NCBI GenBank assembly: GCA_019352875.1
Contig: JAAAFW010000015.1
Location: 1,231,219 to 1,295,218 of the forward strand
Source: Pedobacter cryoconitis
Lineage (GTDB): Bacteria; Bacteroidota; Bacteroidia; Sphingobacteriales; Sphingobacteriaceae
Direction of reading: 5' to 3'
DNA: 64,000 nt
The position numbers and the translations under genes are program-made. This document shows positions 51,651 through 60,066 of this stretch, piece by piece (within the stretch, counting starts at the first letter, position 1; each line of letters opens with the position of its first letter). The notes beneath the pieces are model-generated. The model made no database searches. It had not been told where the DNA came from and saw nothing but the letters and a program-made list of their open reading frames with translations.

Positions 51651-52739
51651 ATGTCACAAAAATTAAAATTTTCATCGGCTCCCAGTCCTCATTTTTATGC
51701 AACTATTAGGGCTAGAGTAGAGCAGTTTTTTAACCAACATGAGTTGAGCCGGAATGCAAATGCTCACATGTGGGGAAAGACTGTGTTTTTCTTAACTGGT
51801 TTCGTCGGACTTTATATCATTATACTTTCCGGGGTAACGCCCACCTGGCTGCTTTTGCCACTTGCAGGGGCGCTTGGTATGTTTAGTGCGTTTGTCGGCT
51901 TTAACGTTTGTCATGATGCGATTCATGGTGCGCTTTCTGGAAATAAGAAAGTGAACAAGCTGTTTGGGTTCATTTTCAATCTGATCGGTGCTAATCCTTA
52001 CGTATGGAGCATTACCCACAATGTGGTGCATCATACTTATACCAATATTCCTGGACATGATGAAGACATAGAGGTGGCTCCCGGTTTGATTCGGATCGCA
52101 GAGGAAGACGAAGTAAATGCTATACAGAGGTTTCAGCATTGGTATGCTTTTCCGCTTTACAGCCTTGCATCTCTGTCATGGGTCTTTCGAAAAGATTATG
52201 TGAAGTTTTTCCAAAAGAAGATTGGTGCACATCAAAACATACACCCTAAGCTGGAGTATTTCAACTTATTTTTTTATAAAGCCTTATACTATTTCCTGTT
52301 TATTGTACTACCATTATTAGTCCTGGACGTTAGCTGGTGGCAGTTTGTTATTGGTTTTCTGGTTTTACATATTACTGAAGGTTTAACCATGGGACTGGTA
52401 TTTCAGCTGGCGCATGTAGTAGAAGGCACTAGCTTTCCTTTGCCTAATGACAGCAATTGCATGGAGGAAGCCTGGGCTGAGCACCAAATGCGGACAACTG
52501 CAAATTTTGCAACTCATAACAAGGTGGCTGCGTTTTTCCTTGGCGGATTAAACCGCCAGATTGAGCATCATTTGTTTCCTAAAGTCTGCCATATACATTA
52601 CGGGGAAATTTCGCTTATCGTGAAGCAGACTGCATTAGAGTTCAATTTACCCTACATTGAAAACAAAACTTTCTTTTCTGCCTTGCGTTCACATTTTGTA
52701 ACGCTCAAAAGGTTTGGGAAAGAGGCAGAGAAAGTTTAG
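51651..52739 (+). CDS. Fatty acid desaturase, front-end type
   Basis: A 362-residue membrane di-iron desaturase. The three histidine boxes are HDAIHG, HNVVHH and QIEHH; Gln in place of the first His of the third box marks the front-end / linoleoyl-CoA-like group. Four membrane segments flank them in the expected positions. It needs an external electron donor, since no cytochrome b5 domain is fused. It should introduce a double bond near the carboxyl end of acyl chains; position is not predictable. Confidence 0.9.
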   Translation: MSQKLKFSSAPSPHFYATIRARVEQFFNQHELSRNANAHMWGKTVFFLTGFVGLYIIILSGVTPTWLLLPLAGALGMFSAFVGFNVCHDAIHGALSGNKKVNKLFGFIFNLIGANPYVWSITHNVVHHTYTNIPGHDEDIEVAPGLIRIAEEDEVNAIQRFQHWYAFPLYSLASLSWVFRKDYVKFFQKKIGAHQNIHPKLEYFNLFFYKALYYFLFIVLPLLVLDVSWWQFVIGFLVLHITEGLTMGLVFQLAHVVEGTSFPLPNDSNCMEEAWAEHQMRTTANFATHNKVAAFFLGGLNRQIEHHLFPKVCHIHYGEISLIVKQTALEFNLPYIENKTFFSALRSHFVTLKRFGKEAEKV

Positions 52740-52899
52740 ATCTTAAAATGAATGGCTTGCTCCGATTTGGATTTATAGCGAAACAGAGATTAGTCTGCTT
52801 CGCTAATTTATTCCAAAAACCGGTTAATTGGAAAACTGTCTGATGGAGAATTATGTAGTGGTATTTGAAATCCAAGTTAAAAACTCACCTTTCAAAATA

Positions 52900-53130
52900 T
52901 TAACGTGGTAAACAGCAGGGGCAGCTGAAGCCAGAATCGTCGTCATCATCTTCATAATTTGATAGAGAGAAATTTTCTGCCGATTGCAATATATTTCCAG
53001 TTACAGTGTTATGGACAGATTCATTTAAAGACGATATACTTAAAGTATCTGGCAGCTGTCCAGAGTTCCATAGCTGTCCGGTAACCTTATTCTCGATCGG
53101 AGCAAAGTATAGGAAGTACGCATAGTACTT
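52900..53130 (-). pseudogene. Possible C-terminal remnant ending in a Cys cluster
   Basis: The minus strand stays open for about 75 codons to TAA at 52900. The translation ends SNYEDDDDDSGFSCPCCLPR, a run of five Asp followed by a Cys cluster, which is unlikely by chance in this composition. No in-frame ATG or GTG precedes it. It could be the tail of a decayed gene or a peptide with an unusual start. The rest of the 52740-53183 gap shows nothing else. Confidence 0.35.
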
Positions 53131-53183
53131 TTGTAATGGCTGAAATAAAAAACACCCATAACATTAGCTTTTAACAGGGGAGG

Positions 53184-53543
53184 TTACAAAGGATCACTAA
53201 CAAACTCACCCTTTTCTGCGACAAGTCCTTTTCCCCAGTCACTAACGGCTTCCATAACCGGAATGAATGTTATTCCTAGATCTGTTAACCTGTAAATTAC
53301 TTTTACGGGTGGTTTGGTACCATATACTTTCCGTGAAATTAATCCGTCTTTTTCTAATTGCTTTAACTGCAGACTCAACGTCATTTCTGTAATGGTCGAT
53401 ATTTCTTTCCGAAGTTCGTTATACCTTTTTTCTCCATTTCTAAGGTAATAGAGTATAACCGCTTTCCATTTACCTCCAACCAGATCCATGGCAAGACTTA
53501 CTGCGCATGGATATAATTTCGAGTTGAATTTTACATAGTTCAT
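53184..53543 (-). CDS. HxlR-family transcriptional regulator
   Basis: A 119-residue winged-helix regulator: YPCAVSLAMDLVGGKWKAVI, KRYNELRKEISTITEMTLSL and ISRKVYGTKPPVKVIYRLT. The Cys in the N-terminal helix is where redox-responsive HxlR proteins carry their sensor thiol. The frame can start five residues earlier (53558), and either start is possible. It is divergent from the quinone-reductase-like gene, whose promoter carries a palindrome abutting the ATG. Confidence 0.9.
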   Translation of the reverse strand: MNYVKFNSKLYPCAVSLAMDLVGGKWKAVILYYLRNGEKRYNELRKEISTITEMTLSLQLKQLEKDGLISRKVYGTKPPVKVIYRLTDLGITFIPVMEAVSDWGKGLVAEKGEFVSDPL

Positions 53544-53610
53544 AAGTACAATTTTCAACCTATCTACCTTGATAGTTATTGCAAATATAACACACTATAA
53601 ATACTTTTGG

Positions 53611-53629
53611 TACTATAAATTTTATAGTA
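53611..53629. promoter_or_regulatory. Palindrome abutting the flavoprotein start codon
   Basis: ACTATAAA and TTTATAGT with a one-base spacer, flanked by T and A that extend the symmetry into the ATG at 53629. It shares the GGTACTATA string with the other HxlR-linked region, and is a candidate HxlR operator. Confidence 0.55.
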
Positions 53630-54213
53630 TGACATTGATTATTTTAGCACATCCAAAATTCAATAACTCTTTTGCGAGCAAAACGATTATTGAAGAATTA
53701 CGAAATAGCGAATTAGATTTAGAAATCAGGGACATCCACAGCTTATATCCCGATTACAAAATCGACGTTAAAGTAGAACAAGAGGCCTTGTTGCGACATC
53801 AGACAATTGTGTTTCAATATCCGTTGTATTGGCTCAACGTTCCGGCAATTTTAAAACAATATATTGATGAGGTGTTTGAGTATCAGTTTGCTTATGGCAC
53901 AGAAGGAGATAAGTTAAAAGGCAAAAATTTTATGCTGAGTTTTACAGCGGGTGGGGCCGAAGAAGCATATCAGCTATCAGGAAAGCATCATTTGCGTATT
54001 TATGAGTTTTGCAAAAGCCTGGAGAATACTGCTTATTATGCCCAAATGAAGTACATCGATCCAATTTGTCTTTACGAGGTTTCGTTGACTGCGGGTTATA
54101 AAGAAGCTGATATTAAACGAGATGCAAAAGAACACGCCAAAACATTGATTGAAATTTTGACGGAATTGACTGATCAGCAAGATGAAAAGGAAGCTTTGAG
54201 CTTGATTGTTTAG
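53629..54213 (+). CDS. NAD(P)H:quinone oxidoreductase-like flavoprotein
   Basis: A 194-residue flavodoxin-like-fold protein of the NQO1 / KefF / MdaB group. LIILAHPKFNNSFASKTIIE is the FMN/FAD-phosphate strand and loop; QTIVFQYPLYWLNVPAILKQ is the isoalloxazine-contact segment; FMLSFTAGGAEEAY follows. It should reduce quinones by two electrons, protecting against electrophiles. The open frame starts at 53569, but ATG at 53629 gives the canonical start and follows a palindrome. Its divergent HxlR partner is a common arrangement for electrophile-induced reductases. Confidence 0.85.
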   Translation: MTLIILAHPKFNNSFASKTIIEELRNSELDLEIRDIHSLYPDYKIDVKVEQEALLRHQTIVFQYPLYWLNVPAILKQYIDEVFEYQFAYGTEGDKLKGKNFMLSFTAGGAEEAYQLSGKHHLRIYEFCKSLENTAYYAQMKYIDPICLYEVSLTAGYKEADIKRDAKEHAKTLIEILTELTDQQDEKEALSLIV

Positions 54214-54360
54214 TTACCACTCCTCATTCAACTGTATTATCATCTTGTTTTTGATCATTGAAATGGTTAACCTGTGCCGACTCCCTGAACAGGAATCTCA
54301 TAAACCTGATAAATAAATTGGTCATCTGCAGACGTAGTGTTTTAATTCTTTTTTTCATCT

Positions 54361-55068
54361 TTAACGTAACATGATACTGCCCCCATCTGCCATAATGGTT
54401 TGCCCGGTCATATACTGAGACGCGTCGCTTGCCAGAAAAACAACTATGGGGGCAATATCTTCCAGTTCTTTCGCCTCATCTACATGGTTTTCCCTCCACC
54501 ACTTATAGTCTTCAGCCGCTGTGCCGGGACAAATCACATTAATACGGATACCAGCATGTCCCCATTCTTTAGCAGCTGTTCTTGTTAAGCCGCGGATAGC
54601 TTCTTTATTCATTGCGCATGCTCCGTGATTCGGCACTCCTTCCAGACCGACGTCTGAGGCGAAATTGATAATCGTTCCCTTGGTTTTGGCCAGGTGTGTG
54701 TACGATGCACGCATTAATTTCCAGGTTGCCCATAGACCCGTATTAAATGACAGATCTAAATCTGCTTGTTCAACATCCAATAATAATTTGGGTTTTGATG
54801 CCTGGGCATTATTGACCAGTATATGCAATTCACCTCCAAAATTTTCTAATGCTTCGGTTAAAATACGTTCTTCCATTCCTACAGCTGTTATATCTGTTTT
54901 TAGGAATTTGGCTGCTGCCCCAAGCTCTTTCTCCAGCTCCAAACCTGCGTCCTCATTAATGTCTACAAAAAGTACGTTTGCTCCCTCTTTCACGAAATTT
55001 CGAACCAGGCCTTTTCCAATTCCCGCTGCTCCGCCTGTAATGATCGCTGTCTTGTCTTTTAATTGCAT
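54361..55068 (-). CDS. SDR family protein lacking the catalytic tyrosine
   Basis: A 235-residue short-chain dehydrogenase/reductase. The cofactor loop GGAAGIGKG (residues 12-20), NNAQA and Ser138 in INFASDVG are normal. The YxxxK site reads CAMNK: Lys155 is kept while residue 151 is Cys, encoded by TGC, one transition from a Tyr codon. Without Tyr the usual proton transfer should fail, so the protein may be inactive, bind without catalysing, or use Cys. The rest, including ICPGTAAEDYKWW and YMTGQTIMADGGSIML, is intact. Confidence 0.82.
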   Translation of the reverse strand: MQLKDKTAIITGGAAGIGKGLVRNFVKEGANVLFVDINEDAGLELEKELGAAAKFLKTDITAVGMEERILTEALENFGGELHILVNNAQASKPKLLLDVEQADLDLSFNTGLWATWKLMRASYTHLAKTKGTIINFASDVGLEGVPNHGACAMNKEAIRGLTRTAAKEWGHAGIRINVICPGTAAEDYKWWRENHVDEAKELEDIAPIVVFLASDASQYMTGQTIMADGGSIMLR

Positions 55069-55420
55069 ATTTAAGATTTATAAAATCTTTGAAAATGATT
55101 AGTAATATTCATGCTTACGATTATAAAAATAAGGCAAATATTATGCAGATTAAACCGTTCAAGCGCCCCAAAAGTCCGTATTTAGAGGATAAAGCAAATG
55201 AAACGGATTAAACCGATAGTGAACTAACCAAATTAACCAGTGAAAAAAAGACGAAAATCAGCTGCTACGATCTCTAAAATGAAGTAGGATATCATGGTTT
55301 GATTTCTGGGGCAGATTGACAAACACTGACGGAGGGTAAGATTGGCAGAGTTCGCAACTGATTCCTTTTCCCTTGTAAAGTCACAAATTGTTAGCGTATA
55401 TTTTTTGTGAGACAAATCTA
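55069..55420. other. Intergenic stretch, no gene supported
   Basis: Between the divergent SDR and AraC genes. A minus frame at 55233-55442 has no domain character. No -7 element was placed with confidence. Confidence 0.4.
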
Positions 55421-55462
55421 AATTGTCCGAATAAAAAAACAATATTTGTTATTCGGACAATT
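55421..55462. repeat. Perfect 14-bp inverted repeat upstream of the AraC gene
   Basis: AATTGTCCGAATAA (55421-55434) and its exact complement (55449-55462) enclose 14 bases. It ends 62 bases before the AraC gene. No T tract follows on the plus strand, so an operator is more likely than a terminator. Confidence 0.6.
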
Positions 55463-55524
55463 CGTTATCAAAGGGTTTTTACGCTGATAATTGATGTGTA
55501 AACGAATGATAATTTTAATAGATA

Positions 55525-56556
55525 ATGCCAGAGTCAAATCAATTGCTTTTCTTCTTTAGTGTCTTAGGAGCTTTTAATGGTTTTTTACTGTCATTATACT
55601 TTGCCGTGTATGCCAAAAAGAAAATCTTCACGAACTATTTTTTATCCTTACTACTGCTGGTTTTAAGCATCAGAATTATCAAATCAGTATTCTTCTACTT
55701 CAACCCTCACTTATCTAATATTTTCATTCAGGTTGGGCTTTCTGCATGTGTTCTGATTGGTCCATTTCTTTTTCTATACCTAAAATCATACGCAGAAGAT
55801 GAAAAGCCAAACTGGGTAAAGCATGTAATACCTTACGTGGCGGTAATTACCATTTTAGGTTTTTTTTATCCTTATGTCGAAAATCGTATACTGTGGAGTA
55901 ACTGGATTATAAAAGCAATCTCTGCTCAATGGTTCATTTACATTGTTTTGTCCTTAAAATACCTCCAGCCGATTATTCAGAAATTTAAGGAGAAGGAAAG
56001 TTTAAGAAAAATAGATATCTGGTTAATGAGCATCTATTTTGGGGTTGCATTTATATGGCTGGCATATACTACCTCAGCTTACACATCATATATAGCCGGA
56101 GCTTTGTCATTTACATTTGTTTTGTACATAATTATCTTGCTTTTAATTTTCAGGAACAGCAGTGGAGTTGATTTTTTTCAGGAAAAAGAGAGATATAAAA
56201 ACAAGGAGATTGATCAAAAGACGTTAAATATAATTGAGCAGAAACTATCAATAATAATTGAAAAAGAACTATTCCTGAATCCAAATTTCACACTTGAAGA
56301 AGCCGCAAAAGAACTGAAAGTAACAAAGCATATTTTATCCCAATATGTAAACGAAATTCTAGGCAAATCTTTCTCAAATCTCATCAAAGAATATAGAATT
56401 GAAAAAGCAAAGAAGCTATTGGAAACCGAAAAAAACTACACTATAGAAAGTTTGGGTTATGATAGTGGCTTTAACTCAAAATCGACCTTCTTTATTGCAT
56501 TTAAAAAAATAACAGGTTTAACTCCCGCAGAATATCAAAAATCGTACTCCAAATGA
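55525..56556 (+). CDS. Membrane-bound AraC-family regulator
   Basis: A 343-residue protein. Seven predicted membrane segments fill residues 5-215, then a cytoplasmic AraC domain: FTLEEAAKELKVTKHILSQY and SLGYDSGFNSKSTFFIAFKK, followed by ITGLTPAEYQ. This 7TM-AraC form is frequent in Bacteroidota and is thought to sense a membrane or external signal. The next genes encode two secreted proteins on the same strand and are the likely targets. Confidence 0.9.
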   Translation: MPESNQLLFFFSVLGAFNGFLLSLYFAVYAKKKIFTNYFLSLLLLVLSIRIIKSVFFYFNPHLSNIFIQVGLSACVLIGPFLFLYLKSYAEDEKPNWVKHVIPYVAVITILGFFYPYVENRILWSNWIIKAISAQWFIYIVLSLKYLQPIIQKFKEKESLRKIDIWLMSIYFGVAFIWLAYTTSAYTSYIAGALSFTFVLYIIILLLIFRNSSGVDFFQEKERYKNKEIDQKTLNIIEQKLSIIIEKELFLNPNFTLEEAAKELKVTKHILSQYVNEILGKSFSNLIKEYRIEKAKKLLETEKNYTIESLGYDSGFNSKSTFFIAFKKITGLTPAEYQKSYSK

Positions 56557-56659
56557 GTTCGATATTATAGAATAAGACTTCTATTCTATAAACCAAATCC
56601 TTTAAAAGGCAAGTATCCTGGACATTTGCACTCATTATTTAACAATTAAAATTTAAAAA

Positions 56660-57118
56660 ATGAGAAAAGTGTTTTTATTTATTGGACTTTGTCTTTTGTT
56701 TCTGAATGTGAGTGCGCAGGTCGAAGATACCACAAGTGATTTGCAGTCGATCCAAAAAACGTTAAACCTTTACATTGTCGGGCAATCTACCAGCGACTCC
56801 GTTATGGTAGGACAATCATTTCATGACTCCTGGCAACTGAAATTATTCAGAGACAACGAATTTATAGTTGTACCTAAATCAAAGTACCTCGTAGGTTATA
56901 AAAAACGCGATACTAAACCCGACAATTGGTCTGGTCGTATCGTGTTTATTGATATCTCACACGATATTGCTATTGCAAAAGTGGAAATCAGTACGCCAAG
57001 TTTGTTATTTACAGACTATTTCAATCTCCTGAAAATCAACCAGGACTGGCTTATTGTAGATAAGGTTTCGACTCGGATTCCTCATAAAAAAGTGGAAGCA
57101 CCGGCGGCCAAATCATAA
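56660..57118 (+). CDS. Secreted NTF2-like protein
   Basis: A 152-residue protein with a signal peptide (residues 1-19, ending VSAQ). The body fits the NTF2-like / putative lumazine-binding fold: IQKTLNLYIVGQSTSDSVMV, then an inner strand VFIDISHDIAIAKVEIS and FTDYFNLLKINQDWLIVDK. Such domains bind small ligands or act as isomerases; no catalytic residue can be assigned. It lies 49 bases before the DJ-1-type gene and is likely co-transcribed. Confidence 0.75.
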   Translation: MRKVFLFIGLCLLFLNVSAQVEDTTSDLQSIQKTLNLYIVGQSTSDSVMVGQSFHDSWQLKLFRDNEFIVVPKSKYLVGYKKRDTKPDNWSGRIVFIDISHDIAIAKVEISTPSLLFTDYFNLLKINQDWLIVDKVSTRIPHKKVEAPAAKS

Positions 57119-57167
57119 GAATAACAACATCTTCATCTTAAAATCAGACCCTAACAGTCTCCTTTAT

Positions 57168-57947
57168 ATGAGTAAAATAATAATTTTATTGCTTGTTTTA
57201 ATAGGTTTAGACCCGGCAACTATCTATGCGCAGAAAAAAATTCTGTTTGTCACTTCAAATCAGAGCTTTTACGGAAATACAAAAATAAGTGCCTCCAATC
57301 ATTTTGAAGAAATTGTCGTTCCATATGACATATTTTTAAAATCGGGATACACCGTTGACTTCATCAGTCCAAAAGGAGGCGCTATTCCAATTGGCTATAT
57401 TAACTCTTCCGACAGTATTCAAAAAAAGTATTTGTATGACGGTTCTTTTATGGACAAATTGGAGCATACAATGAAACCCACTGAAATTATTGCAGACAAC
57501 TATTTAGCCATTTTCTATAGTGGGGGTGGTGCTGCAATGTATGGTGTGGCTGAAGACAGTATTATTCAGCAAATCGCAAGGGAAATTTACGACAAAAACG
57601 GTGTCGTTTCATCAATATGTCATGGGACAGCTGGGCTGGCATTCTTAAAAGATGCTAGTGGAAATTCTTTGTATAAAGGAAGAAAACTCACAGGCTATCC
57701 AGACAAATTTGAAAATAGAGATATGGAATATTACAAGACATTTCCGTTTTCAATAGACGACGCAATTAAAAATAATGATGGAAATTTTGTTTTTTCTGAG
57801 CAAGGACTAGATGCTTTTTACGTTGTTGACGGCAGGTTCGTAACTGGACAAGATCCAACTTCTTCTTCCAATGTAGCAAATGAAATAATTGCAATTCTAA
57901 GTGTCAATTTTAAGGAGGCGGGAAAGACACCTGTAAAAAGTGATTAA
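57168..57947 (+). CDS. Secreted DJ-1/PfpI family protein
   Basis: A 259-residue protein with a signal peptide (ending IYAQKK). The DJ-1/PfpI fold shows KKILFVTSNQSFYG, GYTVDFISPKGGAIPI, and the nucleophile elbow VSSICHGTAGLAFL with its Cys. This long-form group (type 1 glutamine amidotransferase-like) includes glyoxalase III and chaperone-like members. Secretion is unusual and suggests work in the periplasm. It is followed by a terminator at 58013. Confidence 0.82.
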   Translation: MSKIIILLLVLIGLDPATIYAQKKILFVTSNQSFYGNTKISASNHFEEIVVPYDIFLKSGYTVDFISPKGGAIPIGYINSSDSIQKKYLYDGSFMDKLEHTMKPTEIIADNYLAIFYSGGGAAMYGVAEDSIIQQIAREIYDKNGVVSSICHGTAGLAFLKDASGNSLYKGRKLTGYPDKFENRDMEYYKTFPFSIDDAIKNNDGNFVFSEQGLDAFYVVDGRFVTGQDPTSSSNVANEIIAILSVNFKEAGKTPVKSD

Positions 57948-58012
57948 TACTTAAATACAAAGACGCCTGGAAATTGTATATACAGGTTTTACCCAGCAGG
58001 AATTACATAGAG

Positions 58013-58053
58013 AAAAAAATGAAAGCATGCGTTAAGCTTGCTTTCATTTTTTT
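58013..58053 (+). terminator. Terminator after the DJ-1-type gene
   Basis: A 13-bp stem (58015-58027 with 58039-58051) made of AAAAATGAAAGCA and its complement. The right arm ends in seven T. Confidence 0.9.
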
Positions 58054-58282
58054 AGTACCTGGGTTGGGCTAACGAGCCCAAATCAATCAGTTTTTGCGTG
58101 GTTATATTGAGTTTATCCGATTTGTAATAAAATTTTTATATTAAAAGTATGATATAATTAAAATTACAGTTAAATTCATCTATTACTTAAGTGGTGAAGA
58201 ATGTTTCCTTTGTCAAATTAAAATGATATTGGAGTGTGGTTATTTGTAATAGTTGTAAAAAATTAAGCCAAATATTAACTAT

Positions 58283-59566
58283 ATGAAGTACAATGCAGCA
58301 GTAGGGGCGAATAACCCCATATTAAATCAGGTAGTTTCTGACGTATACAGAGCTATATATCCGAGCTTATTCAAAAATACCATCGACATCAATAAGTTTG
58401 GTGTGTCATCTATCAGTTTTGACATCAACCAGGCACCGACTGTAGACTTCGATTCGTCATCTGAGGTTAAGGATATGATTAAAAGCTTTATGACCGACCA
58501 TAACAACGTAAATCTTTTATTCCAGAACCTAAGCTCCGAAAATATTGCCGAAATAATAGAGGTCGTGTCTACTGCCTCGTTTGGTGTAAATGCAAAAATT
58601 TCCTTATCGATTAACTACGAAAATGGAGATGCACCAACTACTGCAGGCGCCGTTCTTAAAGCAGTGGTTAGTGTCCAAACAAGTGTGGAAGAAGACCAAA
58701 ATTACCTGACTTTACAAGCAATTACCGGAGAGGTTATCACTAATCCTGCTAATCCTTTTTTGGATGCATTACTCAACAAGGCACTGATCCCTTGTTTTAT
58801 CCCTTATCTGAACGAGGAGGTTTTGAGCCCGATCAAAATACCAGCACTTCAATATCAATCATTGAAGGTTTCCATGGCGGTCCCTACTATTCAAAAGCCT
58901 AACTTCGTGGCATACTCGTCTTTGGGAACTGTGCAACCAGATGTCCCACAGCCCAGTAACTGGCCTTATAAAGGTGTATTCGCAGCGGTAGATACCCAAT
59001 TATTAAAACAAGCTGCATCCATTCCGTTCCCGTTAGGGCCTGGTACAGGTTTTAAATGGAAAATCATCAGCGGTCGGGTTGAAGCCCAAGTACATGCGCC
59101 GAAAGATTTCATTGTAGGTGTCAATGGTAACTTAACTGCAACTATAACTGCCGACGTCTTGGCGCAATTAACTTTAACTACTCCATGGCCCGCACCCGAC
59201 GTATCTTTTGGGCCACATGCGCAAGCATCTATAGCAGCTACGTTTAAACCATCGGTTAAGAACGGCGAACTATACATACTGCTTGAAGGATCTCCTATTC
59301 CGTCTTTCAGCTTTGATTGGGGCATACCTAGCTGGATTAACTGGCTCTTTTTACCCCTGCAGGCAGGATTAACCGCCGCCCTAAATATGGTATTGGGACC
59401 TTTAATTGGAAATATCCTTAAGCTACCACCAATTAAAGTATACACACTTCCGAAATTTTCATTTACGCTTGCGGGAAAAACTATCACGATAAGTTTTGAA
59501 GACGCCGAAACTACTGGTAAAAACTCCATGTTGGTTGTCACGTCAAAAATCAAAATAACAGCATAG
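58283..59566 (+). CDS. Uncharacterised TULIP-like protein
   Basis: A 427-residue protein without signal peptide or membrane segment. Alternating amphipathic strands and a few long helices, with segments such as YENGDAPTTAGAVLKAVVSV, NPFLDALLNKALIPCFIPYL, then LSPIKIPALQYQSLKVSM and LKLPPIKVYTLPKFSF, recall the tubular lipid-binding (TULIP / BPI-like, P47-OrfX) fold. This is a weak structural impression with no sequence motif to prove it. It stands alone, 335 bases from the previous gene. Role unknown; lipid carriage is possible. Confidence 0.45.
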   Translation: MKYNAAVGANNPILNQVVSDVYRAIYPSLFKNTIDINKFGVSSISFDINQAPTVDFDSSSEVKDMIKSFMTDHNNVNLLFQNLSSENIAEIIEVVSTASFGVNAKISLSINYENGDAPTTAGAVLKAVVSVQTSVEEDQNYLTLQAITGEVITNPANPFLDALLNKALIPCFIPYLNEEVLSPIKIPALQYQSLKVSMAVPTIQKPNFVAYSSLGTVQPDVPQPSNWPYKGVFAAVDTQLLKQAASIPFPLGPGTGFKWKIISGRVEAQVHAPKDFIVGVNGNLTATITADVLAQLTLTTPWPAPDVSFGPHAQASIAATFKPSVKNGELYILLEGSPIPSFSFDWGIPSWINWLFLPLQAGLTAALNMVLGPLIGNILKLPPIKVYTLPKFSFTLAGKTITISFEDAETTGKNSMLVVTSKIKITA

Positions 59567-60066
59567 TAGTAATAATCTAAACGTCTCTTCCGTTGTCAAC
59601 AAATCCCGTTATGATTCATGGGATTTGTTGTTGGAGCATTCGTGGTAGGTATCTTGATAGGTTGTTGTCAATTATCTTTCTGCAAGCATCGGCATTTTGT
59701 TTGCATAAGTTTCATCATACAAATTATCGATGAAGAATTTAGCCGAAGTTTTCGGCTCATCAGGAAGGGTTTTGGTGTGTGGTCATCGCTAACCGTTGTG
59801 AGCTTAACAAGCAGCTTTACTTACCATTATGCATATTTCCAGGAATTTCCAACGAAACATCGCACAGTATGCCGTTGAAAAAGTATCGAAGAAGCAATGC
59901 TTGATATATTGTATATAAATTATTGTCGTTGTTAACCCCATTTTTGATTGGTGCCCCGGATCTTGTTACGGCAGATCCACAGACACTTCCTGACGAAGAA
60001 GTAATGATGAAATACGGAGCTTGAACAAAATGATGCAATATCTGACAAATAACAGAAATTCCCGGT
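59567..60066. other. Gene-poor stretch, possible gene remnant
   Basis: Short frames on both strands overlap here. One plus frame near 59935-60024 reads FLIGAPDLVTADPQTLPDEE then VMMKYGA, which is protein-like but has no start. I see no confident feature. Confidence 0.35.

Noticed and set aside
58048..58060. Fourth TTTGTACCT-like site near 58.05 kb
   Set aside because: It reads TTTAGTACCT, lies in a terminator tail, and lacks the companion 35-bp block; chance is enough.
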